DNA from: Planktothrix sp. FACHB-1365
Lineage (GTDB): Bacteria > Cyanobacteriota > Cyanobacteriia > Cyanobacteriales > Microcoleaceae
Assembly (NCBI RefSeq): GCF_014697575.1
Contig: NZ_JACJSC010000001.1
Location: 124,001-188,000 of the forward strand
Length of the DNA stretch: 64,000 nucleotides
Direction of reading: 5' to 3'
Shown piece after piece: positions 56,168 through 64,000 of this stretch. The notes under the pieces were generated by a model that saw only the letters and a program-made list of their open reading frames with translations, did no database searches and had not been told where the DNA came from. Position 1 is the first letter of the stretch. Every line of letters begins with the position of its first letter. A program made the translations under genes and the position numbers.

Positions 56168-56650
56168 TTAATTCACTTTTTCTAATAACGCTACTGCATA
56201 AGCCGCAATTCCTTCTTCTCGACCAACGGGGCCTAATTTTTCATTAGTGGTTGCTTTGACACTAATTTGATCAAGATCTAAGTTTAATGTTGTAGTCAGC
56301 ATATAGCACATGGCTTTAATATGAGGTTTTAATTTCGGACGTTCTGCGACAATTACAGAATCAATATTCCCGACTTTCCAACCTCGATCTAAAATTAATT
56401 GATTCACCTGTTTTAATAATACTAAACTATCTGCTCCTGCCCATTTCTCATCCGTTGGTGGGAAATAATGCCCAATATCTCCTAAACTTAAAGCACCTAA
56501 CATGGCATCCATAATGGCATGGGTTAAAACATCCGCATCACTATGTCCTAATAAACCGAATTCATGGCTAATTTTTATTCCGCCTAAAATTAACGGCCGT
56601 CCGGTAACTAATTTATGAATATCATACCCATTGCCAATGCGAATATTCAT
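56168..56650 (-). CDS. ispF: 2-C-methyl-D-erythritol 2,4-cyclodiphosphate synthase
   Basis: 160 residues from the ATG at 56650, the usual length for IspF; the frame runs 20 codons further upstream. Zinc ligands are in [10 protein letters not shown] and [18 protein letters not shown]; the signature [20 protein letters not shown] is intact. It cyclises CDP-methylerythritol phosphate in the MEP isoprenoid pathway, which feeds the carotenoid genes at 16.7-19.1 kb. It lies 63 bp after the second pyruvate kinase on the same strand. Confidence 0.96.
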   Translation of the reverse strand: MNIRIGNGYDIHKLVTGRPLILGGIKISHEFGLLGHSDADVLTHAIMDAMLGALSLGDIGHYFPPTDEKWAGADSLVLLKQVNQLILDRGWKVGNIDSVIVAERPKLKPHIKAMCYMLTTTLNLDLDQISVKATTNEKLGPVGREEGIAAYAVALLEKVN

Positions 56651-56713
56651 CAGATATTGTTTCCCATTAAAATCAACATAGTTTTTTATTTTACCATCAA
56701 TTCGGATCAAGTT

Positions 56714-58582
56714 TTATAAATCGGAAATACTCAACTTTCTTAACATTGAGGTTTTTTTGTCTTGGTGGGCTTGCATTCGTCCTAAGACATCACAGAGGAA
56801 TTGTAACGCTTTATCAATATAAGCTCCTTTATTTAACATCACACATTCTGCCCGACTTCCCATGGCTGCATCCGTCACTTCTGCACGAGATGGCATTCCT
56901 CCTTTTGCCATAGATTCTAACACCTGAGTTGCCCAAATAACCGGAATATGAGCGGCTTCACACAGCCATAAAATCTCTTCTTGAACTTCTGAAAGTCGTT
57001 CAAATCCTAATTCTACACCTAAGTCTCCCCGTGCGACCATAACAGCCAGGGGAGGATGTTGCATGGCTGTTAATAACAATCGAGGAAGTTGATCAAAAGC
57101 TTGTTGATTTTCAATTTTTAAAATTATCCCTAAATGTTCTCCTCCGGCCCGTTTTAATTCTGTAATTAATTGTTCGATATCTTCAGGTTGCTGCACAAAA
57201 GAAAGTGCTACCATATCTCCAAATTGAGCAATAAATTCTAAATCTTGAATATCTTTTTCTGTTAAAGCTGGAAGGTTTAACGTGGTATCAGGAAGATTAA
57301 TTCCTTTTTCGCTTTTGAGTTTATTTTTACCATTGACAACGGATGTAATTTCAACTCGAAACTGATTTTCAAATACTTCTCGAATAATACCTGCTATTTT
57401 TCCATCATCAAAAAAGATCCGTTCCCCGATTTTTACATCTCGAAACACTTCAGGTAAACTACAACCGATACAAGCTGGTTGGATGAGATTTCCCTGTTCA
57501 TCTAAAACCGCCGATTTTCCTAAAATTTCTCCTTGAATAATCAGGAGTGAATCGCCTTCAGCTAAGGTAATGGCTTGAGGTTGGGGCGAAATTTGAGTAA
57601 CAGTATCTTTGGCGATTAATTTCTTCCCTCGATACAAAGATAATTTAGTATTAGAAACAAGATAAGTTGTTTTATCACTTTCACAAATACAAGTTGTTTT
57701 ATTGACTTCTGTTACGTTCAAAAATCGACGGCTTCCCCTGGTATCGGTCAAACGAATTTGATCCCCAACTTTCGCCAATTCTAGTAAATGTCCTTGAATC
57801 GGAATCACATTATTTTTATATTGTAAGGTATGAGGTTGAGACGTAAAATAAATTTTTTCCGGTTTAATAACTTGTCCTAAAACATTGCGCGTTGGTTTCC
57901 ATTTAATTAATTCTGGCCCAGGTTCAATCTGTTCTGTGCGTAATTTTGGCCCTGCTAAATCAAAGGAAATGCGACAGGATTTCCCTAATTGTCGTTCAGC
58001 AGCGCGTAAATTGAGGATCATTTTTTCCCAAGCTTCAGGATGATCATGAGCGCAATTAATTCGCATTACATTCATTCCTAGTGCTAATAAATTATAAATA
58101 ATTTTAGGATCATGGGCGGCTTCACTGGGAATTGTTACCATGACGCGGGTGTTATGTTGTTTAGGACGAGGGCCTAATATGGCGACAGCGTTTTCTGCTA
58201 ATAGGGCGCTTCCGACCTCAAAGGTGATGGGGGCTTCCTGTTCTAACTCAGTGGGAATAGGGCGTTGATCTAATCGATATAATGTGCCTAAAACAGCATC
58301 TAAAGATGCCATTACATGGGCTTCCATACGTCCTAAAGAACTTAATCCTAATCGAATTAATTCCCGTTGTAATTCCCGCAAATCATGACGACGGATGGCT
58401 AAATAGTGAACTAAATTATAGGCACTTTCTCGACAAGCTGGAGAGGTTTTTTGTAGTAAATCAGCTAATTCTTCTTCTAGGGATATGGCGGTTTGTCGAA
58501 GTTCGGTTACAGAACGAATCGCTCTTTCAATAGTAATAGAACGAGACAGTTCAGCAGAGGTATATCGCTGTTGTGGTTTCAT
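56714..58582 (-). CDS. Pyruvate kinase-like enzyme with N-terminal extension
   Basis: 622 residues. The catalytic barrel is clear: NVMRINCAHDHPEAW, the Lys in [27 protein letters not shown] and PVIWATQVLESMAKGG. Two differences from the canonical enzyme stand out. It has a ~115-residue N-terminal helical extension, and the sequence ends ~50 residues after the barrel, with no room for the C-terminal allosteric domain. The B-domain is enlarged (ITLAEGDSLLIIQGEIL). NFSHGS of classical Pyk is NCAHDH here. A divergent pyruvate kinase group with this layout is found in cyanobacteria and plants. Activity needs testing. Confidence 0.85.
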   Translation of the reverse strand: MKPQQRYTSAELSRSITIERAIRSVTELRQTAISLEEELADLLQKTSPACRESAYNLVHYLAIRRHDLRELQRELIRLGLSSLGRMEAHVMASLDAVLGTLYRLDQRPIPTELEQEAPITFEVGSALLAENAVAILGPRPKQHNTRVMVTIPSEAAHDPKIIYNLLALGMNVMRINCAHDHPEAWEKMILNLRAAERQLGKSCRISFDLAGPKLRTEQIEPGPELIKWKPTRNVLGQVIKPEKIYFTSQPHTLQYKNNVIPIQGHLLELAKVGDQIRLTDTRGSRRFLNVTEVNKTTCICESDKTTYLVSNTKLSLYRGKKLIAKDTVTQISPQPQAITLAEGDSLLIIQGEILGKSAVLDEQGNLIQPACIGCSLPEVFRDVKIGERIFFDDGKIAGIIREVFENQFRVEITSVVNGKNKLKSEKGINLPDTTLNLPALTEKDIQDLEFIAQFGDMVALSFVQQPEDIEQLITELKRAGGEHLGIILKIENQQAFDQLPRLLLTAMQHPPLAVMVARGDLGVELGFERLSEVQEEILWLCEAAHIPVIWATQVLESMAKGGMPSRAEVTDAAMGSRAECVMLNKGAYIDKALQFLCDVLGRMQAHQDKKTSMLRKLSISDL

Positions 58583-58828
58583 ATCTTTAAGTAGACCTAA
58601 GTTAAGTCCAGGGAAAAGTTTTATTCTGAACTTAACTTTGATTTTAGATTGAGAACCCTTCCTCGCGCAATCCCATTGTTAAAAAGCCTCAATAAACTTA
58701 AAAATGATTAGGAATTCGCAAGAAAAATTACCAGGGGAAATGTAGGGATGTTTTGCTGAACTGGACGTTAGGATAAAATTTAAACTTAACTTAAACTGTT
58801 CTTAAACAGTCTAGGCTATGCTTGATGT

Positions 58829-59020
58829 TTAAAAACTCTGTGAAGATGAATGAATAGAATGTGCAGAAACGCGATTGGACTGAGAAGCAGCAACACCAAA
58901 AAAACCAAATAAAATCAGAAATACACTGACCACATACCCTAAACTAATCATTGCGTAGGAATTAGCCATACCATTGAGGAATTGTTTAATCATCAAGACA
59001 TGGATGAGTAAGGTATTCAT
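58829..59020 (-). CDS. Small single-helix membrane protein
   Basis: 63 residues from the ATG at 59020, preceded by GGAGGTTACAATC, a good ribosome-binding site. One hydrophobic helix covers ~residues 24-46 (MISLGYVVSVFLILFGFFGV), followed by a Ser/His-rich tail. Not recognised; size and shape resemble small subunits of photosynthetic membrane complexes, but nothing specific supports that. Confidence 0.55.
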   Translation of the reverse strand: MNTLLIHVLMIKQFLNGMANSYAMISLGYVVSVFLILFGFFGVAASQSNRVSAHSIHSSSQSF

Positions 59021-59395
59021 GATTGTAACCTCCATTGTGGAATTTATGAATCGGTAATACTCAACCCGCAAAAGAGTTAGCACCCGGTTGATTCTATGGG
59101 GTGATATTCGCGTTTTTGTATATGGATAACTCTTTTGGAGGATGTTACTTCTAATGCGAACTCATTCAGAGCAAACTAGCTGGCATAGAAATTATAACAA
59201 CTGCCACCAGGACTTTTCAGGTGGTTTTTTGCAGCTATCGTACAAGAAAAAAATTCTTGTCTGAGCAGTTGCAAATCTATAATAACACAATCACTGCTCA
59301 ATGAAAAGTTAAATTGAGGATTATAATCCCGTAGTAGGATGGCCTATGCCCACCCCTAATAATATGAAGAGTGAAAATAAGCCATTTTTTCAGTT
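59021..59395. other. Intergenic region of 375 bp with small transcript candidate
   Basis: Contains a plus-strand terminator at 59204-59230 and, upstream of it, a short ORF (59155-59265, 36 codons) preceded by TTTTGGAGGATG. A repeat-like stretch, GTAGGATGGCCTATGCCCAC, begins at 59332. Neither neighbouring gene is on the plus strand, so the terminator suggests an independent short RNA. Confidence 0.45.
59204..59230 (+). terminator. Intrinsic terminator in an intergenic region
   Basis: CCACC (59204-59208) pairs with GGTGG (59220-59224) and is followed at once by TTTTTT. It would end a short plus-strand transcript beginning around 59100. Confidence 0.6.
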
Positions 59396-60514
59396 TTATT
59401 CAGATCTTAAAAAAGGTTCAAATGGGGGGACATTGACCCAAGTTCCGGTTTCATTAGATTCATGGGTTAAATCCATTAACAATTGAGAATAAACCCCTGC
59501 TTTTAAGGAGGGTTCTAAACTTTTTCCTTGTTCAATTCCGCTTATCCATTGATCAATAACTCGCATTAAAGGCGCAATTCGACCATCAGGATAAATCCGG
59601 GGAAATTCTAACGGTTCAGGAATCGAAATTTCGCTTAAAGCTTCACCTTTCTTGCTTCCCCATAACCGAAATCCGTGTACATAATCTTGTTGATTATCAC
59701 TTCCTAAAATTAAGGTTCCTTCACTCCCATAAACTTCTACCCAATGTCCTCGTCCTTGATAGGTGACAGAGCTTAAACAAACTTGACAAGGTGTACCATC
59801 ATTAAGTTCTAAAATTAAGGTACAAATATCATCCGCATCAACAGGTTTTAATTCCCCTCCGGCTTCAGGATCAGGACGTAAGGGAATGGTAGTATTGAGT
59901 TGTCCACAGAGGCGTTTAATTGAACCAAATAACCAGGAAATATAATCAAAACTATGGGAACCAATGGCGCCTAATACCCCGCCTCCTTTGTCTTTTTGAG
60001 CATACCAATTCCAAGGACGGCTTTCATCCGCACGACTGGAGACTAACCAATCAATTTTGATTAATCTTTTTTGACCAACATAATTATTAGCTAAAAGTTG
60101 GGCAAATTGTTGCCAAGGGGGAATAAACCGAAATTCAAAATCTAAGCTGGTTATACAGTTCTTAGATTCAGCAAGTTGATAGAGATATTTAGCTTCTTGA
60201 ACGGTTAATGTTGTCGGTTTTTCTAATAATAAATGTTTACCCGCATTCAAGGCTTGTTTAGCCATTTCAAAATGTAAAAATGGCGGGGTTGAAATCGCAA
60301 CTCCTTGAACTTGTGCTAATGCAACAATCTCATCAATGGTATTAAAAGCATAGGGAATATTATGGCTAGATGCGATCGCTTTTGCTTTTTCTAAATCTCG
60401 ATGATAAACGGCTACAACTTCAGTTTTAGGATGGTCTTGAAAGGCAGGAATATGAACTTTTTTACCAAACCCGGTTCCAATTACAGCAATGCCAATTTTT
60501 GTGTCTGTTGTCAT
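59396..60514 (-). CDS. Gfo/Idh/MocA-family oxidoreductase
   Basis: 372 residues from the ATG at 60514, preceded by AGGAGAAACC. N-terminal Rossmann domain (GIAVIGTGFGKKVHIPAF, then VVAVYHRDLEKAKAIA), the EKP motif in LLEKPTTLTVQEAK, and a C-terminal substrate domain with GGGVLGAIGSHSFDYISWLF. NAD(P)-dependent sugar or cyclitol dehydrogenases of this superfamily vary in substrate; none can be assigned. Confidence 0.92.
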   Translation of the reverse strand: MTTDTKIGIAVIGTGFGKKVHIPAFQDHPKTEVVAVYHRDLEKAKAIASSHNIPYAFNTIDEIVALAQVQGVAISTPPFLHFEMAKQALNAGKHLLLEKPTTLTVQEAKYLYQLAESKNCITSLDFEFRFIPPWQQFAQLLANNYVGQKRLIKIDWLVSSRADESRPWNWYAQKDKGGGVLGAIGSHSFDYISWLFGSIKRLCGQLNTTIPLRPDPEAGGELKPVDADDICTLILELNDGTPCQVCLSSVTYQGRGHWVEVYGSEGTLILGSDNQQDYVHGFRLWGSKKGEALSEISIPEPLEFPRIYPDGRIAPLMRVIDQWISGIEQGKSLEPSLKAGVYSQLLMDLTHESNETGTWVNVPPFEPFLRSE

Positions 60515-60668
60515 GGTTTCTCCTGATGAAAATATCCGCAATTTCAGAGTGGCAATAAACGCCGTCTCTGTCTTGATTGAAATTAAAAATATTGTGATTA
60601 TTTTAACATAAATAGGTATAATATGATCAAAGGTTGTCTTGATTAAAATAGCTAAAGGATGAAAGATA

Positions 60669-61361
60669 ATGCCGATGGGTTTAGAAGTTCGTGATTTGCC
60701 GAATTATTCCCTACCGGAAGCTGCAAAATATTTACAACTTCCGACTGGAACATTGAGATCTTGGGTCTATGGTCGATATTACCCTACTCGTCAGGGAAAA
60801 CAATATTTTACCCCATTAATTGAATTACCTCCTACTTCCAACAAACAACTATCTTTTACTAACTTAATTGAAGCTCATGTTTTAAGTGCGATTCGACGAC
60901 TCCATCAAGTCCCTTTAGCTAAAGTTCGTGCAGCGTTAGATTATCTCAATCAAGAATTTTCTGCACCACACCCCTTAGCACAATTAGAATTTCAAACTGA
61001 TGGCGTTAACTTATTTGTTGAACAGTTTGGGGGATTATTAAATGTTTCTTTAACAGGTCAATTAGCTTTGAAGGAAATTTTATACCAATTTTTAAGTAGA
61101 ATTGAACGAGATCCATCAGGATTACCGATTAAACTATTTCCTTTTACTCGAAATTTTGATCAAAATGCTCCGAAAATTGTTGTGATTGATCCCTATATTT
61201 CCTTTGGTCGTCCTGTGTTAATGGGAACAGGAATTCCCACTATTATTTTAGCAGAACGGTATAAAGCTGGAGAATCTATTAATGAATTAGCAATTGATTA
61301 TCAATGTGATCGTAGCTTAATTGAAGAAGGAATCCGTTGTGAATTAGACTTAGTAGCATGA
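60669..61361 (+). CDS. Antitoxin-like protein, MerR-like HTH plus DUF433
   Basis: 230 residues. An HTH-like N-terminus (YSLPEAAKYLQLPTGTLRSW) and a C-terminal DUF433 domain (~165-230; ISFGRPVLMGTGIPTIILAE, AGESINELAIDYQCDRSLIE). DUF433 proteins serve as antitoxins of PIN-like toxins (VapB45-like). The HTH would let it repress its own operon. Its stop overlaps the toxin start by four bases (ATGA), a sign of translational coupling. Confidence 0.85.
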   Translation: MPMGLEVRDLPNYSLPEAAKYLQLPTGTLRSWVYGRYYPTRQGKQYFTPLIELPPTSNKQLSFTNLIEAHVLSAIRRLHQVPLAKVRAALDYLNQEFSAPHPLAQLEFQTDGVNLFVEQFGGLLNVSLTGQLALKEILYQFLSRIERDPSGLPIKLFPFTRNFDQNAPKIVVIDPYISFGRPVLMGTGIPTIILAERYKAGESINELAIDYQCDRSLIEEGIRCELDLVA

Positions 61362-61795
61362 GTACAACTGAACCAGTAATCTTTTTTATTGATCGATGTT
61401 TAGGTCGAGTTACAGTTCCAAAAGCTTTAAGAGAAGCAGGAGCTACAGTTGAAATTCATGATGATCATTTTCCCCAAAATATTAGAGATGAAGATTGGTT
61501 AATAGAAGTTGGAAATCGTCAGTGGGTTGTTTTAACAAAGGATGAAAGAATGGGTTATCGCACCTCTCAACTTTTGAGTATTGTTCAAGCTAATGTCAGG
61601 GTATTTGTATTTGCTTCAACAAATTTGTCAGGAGATGCGATCGCTTTAACTTTTGTTAATACTTTACCCAAAATGACAAGATTTGCTTTAAATAATCAAC
61701 CCCCTTTTATTGCTAAAATTTATCATCCTGGACGAGTTACTCCTTGGATAAACAATACAAAAATGCTCCGAAAAATCGAACCCTATACCCGATAA
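61358..61795 (+). CDS. PIN-like toxin (VapC45-like)
   Basis: 145 residues. Acidic residues of the PIN-like fold are in IFFIDRCLGRVTVPKALREA, IRDEDWLIEVGN and VVLTKDERMGYR. In two-gene modules such proteins are predicted RNases inhibited by the DUF433 partner. Length and layout fit the family; the target is unknown. Convergent with gshB, with 2 bp between ends. Confidence 0.83.
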   Translation: MSTTEPVIFFIDRCLGRVTVPKALREAGATVEIHDDHFPQNIRDEDWLIEVGNRQWVVLTKDERMGYRTSQLLSIVQANVRVFVFASTNLSGDAIALTFVNTLPKMTRFALNNQPPFIAKIYHPGRVTPWINNTKMLRKIEPYTR

Positions 61796-61797
61796 GA

Positions 61798-62772
61798 TTA
61801 CAAACGAGTCTTAATTTTATTTTCTACCCATGCTATTACGTTTTCTCCTAAAGAAACGTTATCTAATAAATCAATTTCTCGAATTCCCGTCGGACTGGTA
61901 ACATTCACTTCCGTTAAATAGCCTCCAATCACATCAATTCCGACAAAATATAAGCCATCTGCAATTAATTTAGGGGCTAATTGTTGACAAATTTCGTATT
62001 CTCGATTAGTAATTTCTGTTTTAGCAACTCGTCCGCCAACCGCCATATTTCCTCTAAATTCTTGACCTGTGGGAATGCGATTCACTGCACCAATGGCTTC
62101 ACCATTTAACAGAATAATCCGTTTATCTCCGTCTTTGGCTTCCGGTAAAAATCGTTGAATCATCACCGGATATAACCCTTGTTGGGTGCTAATTTCAATT
62201 AAAGAATTGAGATTGCGATCGCTAGGTTCTAAAAATAAAATTCCTTCCCCTGCTTTTCCGCCTAAAGGCTTCAAAACGGCTGCACCTTCTTGTTCAACAA
62301 AATCTCGAATCACCTGTTTATCTCGACTAACAATAGTTGTCGGAATACAATCTTTAAATTGTAGCGCGTACATTTTTTCATTGGCTGTTCTTAACCCATG
62401 AGGGGAATTAATTACCAAGGTTTTTTCGGGGTTAATATAATCTAAAAGATAGGTAGCATAAAGATAGGGAATCGTCACAGGTGGATCGGTTCGCATAAAC
62501 ACCGCATCCATATTTTCTAAAGGTTGAAGGGTCGGTTGATCAATAGAAAACCAAATTTCACCGACAACCCAACGACCTTGATCCCTAACAATGGGAGTGA
62601 GGCGAACTGGCGTTAAAAGTGCCCAGGTTTGACCCTCAATCACATTTAATTGATGCACTTGTGTCACCCAGATTTCATGTCCTAAAACTTGCGCGGCTTC
62701 CATTAAAGCAACGCTGGTATCATGGCTGGGATTTAATTTTTCGATTGGGTCAATGATGAAGGCAAATTTCAT
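61798..62772 (-). CDS. gshB: Glutathione synthetase
   Basis: 324 residues. Joins gamma-glutamylcysteine and glycine using ATP. Landmarks are FIIDPIEKLNPSHDTSVALM at the N-terminus, DAVFMRTDPPVTIPYLYAT, VVLKPLGGKAGEGILFLEP-like ATP-grasp lysine segment (AAVLKPLGGKAGEGILF) and VGIDVIGGYLTEVNVTSPTG at the C-terminus. Normal length for the bacterial enzyme. The end of the IsrB element lies 20-50 bp before its start and could affect its promoter. Confidence 0.95.
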   Translation of the reverse strand: MKFAFIIDPIEKLNPSHDTSVALMEAAQVLGHEIWVTQVHQLNVIEGQTWALLTPVRLTPIVRDQGRWVVGEIWFSIDQPTLQPLENMDAVFMRTDPPVTIPYLYATYLLDYINPEKTLVINSPHGLRTANEKMYALQFKDCIPTTIVSRDKQVIRDFVEQEGAAVLKPLGGKAGEGILFLEPSDRNLNSLIEISTQQGLYPVMIQRFLPEAKDGDKRIILLNGEAIGAVNRIPTGQEFRGNMAVGGRVAKTEITNREYEICQQLAPKLIADGLYFVGIDVIGGYLTEVNVTSPTGIREIDLLDNVSLGENVIAWVENKIKTRL

Positions 62773-62794
62773 CGAAAAAATTGGTTTTGAAACC

Positions 62795-62820
62795 CCGTCC
62801 TTTAGCGAAGCGGAGGACGG
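62795..62820 (-). other. Terminal hairpin of the IsrB element
   Basis: CCGTCCT (62795-62801) pairs with AGGACGG (62814-62820) around a 12-base loop. The loop on the minus strand (CCGCTTCGCTAA) resembles the TAGCGTAGCG loop of the IS608-like right end at 21982-22010. It lies 15 bp after the isrB stop and 22 bp before gshB. Confidence 0.7.
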
Positions 62821-62834
62821 CTTTACAAAATCTT

Positions 62835-63929
62835 CTAGGTAACAATTAACCCGTTAGAACGACGAATTAACTGTACTTTACTAGAAGCAATCTGCCCTAA
62901 CCGTTTCCAGTTAGCATCGCTGACAGATACTTGTCTTTCGGTGTCTCCTGACACATAACCAACACCCTTGGGAGATTTAACCAAATCACCCTTGCGAAAA
63001 CCATGACGAGTTGTAGAACCTCCATACTTCCGACGCACTCCACCTTTTGCCGGAAGCATTAAGTGAAGTTGGCGACGAGAAAAAGGGGGTCTGCGAATCA
63101 CTCGAAATTCAGCAGTGGTAATGACAACATCACCAAACCAATTAACACCATCAGTTTTTGCTGTATGATATTGGCGATACTCAACAAACGCTGTTGCAGC
63201 AATCGCTACACCATCAACTGCATGAGTGTTGAATTCCGGCTTGGATTTGTCTGTTTTGTTCTTGGTTAGTCCTAAGTATTTACGAGTTGATGCCGTTTGA
63301 TCACCTTCAATCTTAACGACGGGTGCTAACTTTTCCAGTTGGGTTAACATCCATTTTTGTCCAACCATAACAGGTGAAAAACCTTTACCCGATTTAGCTT
63401 GTTTACGCCCACTGGTTAAATCAACATCAGCTTTGACATATTCATATCTAATTTCTGTAACTGGGTAAATCTTGAATAATTCGGAAACTATTCTCAATTC
63501 CAATTGACGATTAGCACGAATTGAGGGAGCCAGTTTACCTTGGCGACGATTATTAAAGCGTTTTTGGCGATGGTTGCGTTTTGAGAACTCAACCTTGCGG
63601 TTAATTCTTCTTCCTCTGCGACCTCGACGCATTAATCGTCTTGCATCCATGCGTTCACGGACTGTCTGAAATGGCAAAATCAGATGAGCCGTATACAGTG
63701 TAAACTTAGCTGATTGAACACCAATCCCAGAGAATTTCTTGCCCGGATCAATTCCAATCACAATATTTTGGGTTGTGTATCCACTCGGTTTAACTAACAG
63801 TTGAACATAAAATTGCCCACAGTCTGAGTAGCGTTTAACTGCTTTTCCTGACTCAATCCACTTCCTCGCTCTTGCTGGTGTGGTTGGCATCAATGGCTTG
63901 TTGTTTTGATCGACTACTGGTATTCGCAT
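62835..63929 (-). CDS. isrB: IsrB, RuvC-only RNA-guided nickase of the IscB group
   Basis: 364 residues from the ATG at 63929. The N-terminal PLMP segment (KPLMPTTPARARKWIESGKA), RuvC-I (IVIGIDPGKKFSGIGVQS), an Arg-rich bridge helix (RRLMRRGRRGRRINRK), RuvC-II (TEIRYEYVKADVDL) and RuvC-III (NTHAVDGVAIAATAF) are in order. The HNH insert that defines IscB is absent between RuvC-II and RuvC-III, which makes it IsrB. IsrB nicks the non-target strand under guidance from an omegaRNA that normally lies upstream of the gene; that would be at or beyond 63930-64000, mostly outside the window. No transposase gene is associated here, so mobility would need TnpA in trans. Confidence 0.88.
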   Translation of the reverse strand: MRIPVVDQNNKPLMPTTPARARKWIESGKAVKRYSDCGQFYVQLLVKPSGYTTQNIVIGIDPGKKFSGIGVQSAKFTLYTAHLILPFQTVRERMDARRLMRRGRRGRRINRKVEFSKRNHRQKRFNNRRQGKLAPSIRANRQLELRIVSELFKIYPVTEIRYEYVKADVDLTSGRKQAKSGKGFSPVMVGQKWMLTQLEKLAPVVKIEGDQTASTRKYLGLTKNKTDKSKPEFNTHAVDGVAIAATAFVEYRQYHTAKTDGVNWFGDVVITTAEFRVIRRPPFSRRQLHLMLPAKGGVRRKYGGSTTRHGFRKGDLVKSPKGVGYVSGDTERQVSVSDANWKRLGQIASSKVQLIRRSNGLIVT

Positions 63930-64000
63930 TTTGGTATAACCCAATTTCTTGTTTCAGTCTCTTCGCTCAACTCAATTAAGATGTCTTGGCTTTACCCAAC

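Noticed and set aside
62835-63929. Annotation as IscB
   Set aside because: The HNH insert between RuvC-II and RuvC-III is absent, so IsrB is the better name.

Overview
The window is chromosomal DNA of a low-GC cyanobacterium. The evidence is a plant-type phytoene desaturase/phytoene synthase pair, CP12, a GUN4-domain protein, the CemA-like proton extrusion protein PcxA, a cyanobacterial RNA-binding protein, a DUF3177 protein, a CcbP-like protein and roughly 28 copies of the HIP1 octamer GCGATCGC, where about one is expected by chance. Heptameric tandem repeats and two IS200/IS605-type elements suggest a filamentous Oscillatoriales-like genome. That last placement is inference, not a proven identification.

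Layout. 1-5.3 kb: 5'-truncated RND efflux pump, GUN4-like gene plus pcxA, small membrane protein. 5.4-8.9 kb: pyruvate kinase, L-lactate dehydrogenase and a short-chain dehydrogenase. 9-12.4 kb: solitary DNA methyltransferase with a small possible remnant, cobM, lgt. 12.6-16.6 kb: a large TPR/M48-like membrane protein whose zinc ligands are lost, then an RNA-binding protein behind a long leader. 16.7-19.1 kb: crtP-crtB. 19.2-25.1 kb is the accessory island: a RAYT transposase with three REP-like palindromes, an HTH-NACHT NTPase gene cut in two by an IS608-like TnpA/TnpB element, and a divergent PD-(D/E)XK-like nuclease. 25.1-31 kb: DUF3177, CP12, a FIST/CheC-like pair, phosphoesterase and a small conserved protein. 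30.4-33.9 kb: a tight four-gene cluster (L,D-transpeptidase, PPP phosphatase, LRR lipoprotein, isochorismatase-like hydrolase). 34-41.9 kb: KDPG aldolase, DUF4870, bestrophin, a cNMP-binding protein, a translocase-HEAT fusion, IF-3 and an alpha/beta hydrolase. 42-48.5 kb: Rpn-like nuclease, LigT-like enzyme, CcbP-like protein, a REC-GAF-GAF-kinase-REC-adenylate cyclase and a GNAT enzyme. 48.5-62.8 kb: LarB/CpmA, two ABC solute-binding lipoproteins, a hybrid kinase with two kinase cores, ispF, a second unusual pyruvate kinase, a Gfo/Idh/MocA oxidoreductase, a DUF433/PIN-like toxin-antitoxin pair and gshB. 62.8-63.9 kb: an IsrB gene of the OMEGA family, next to the window edge.

The most informative observation is in the accessory island. 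If the element is cut out after a TTAC target and after its terminal TCAA, the two halves of the NACHT gene rejoin in frame as one 772-residue reading frame. That fixes the element ends (21974-23724), implies a recent insertion, and implies that the TnpB guide would be NACHT sequence. The restored protein (N-terminal HTH-like domain, NACHT NTPase, C-terminal helical domain) resembles the bacterial NACHT proteins linked to phage defence. It faces a divergent nuclease gene across a region with three 10-bp direct repeats.
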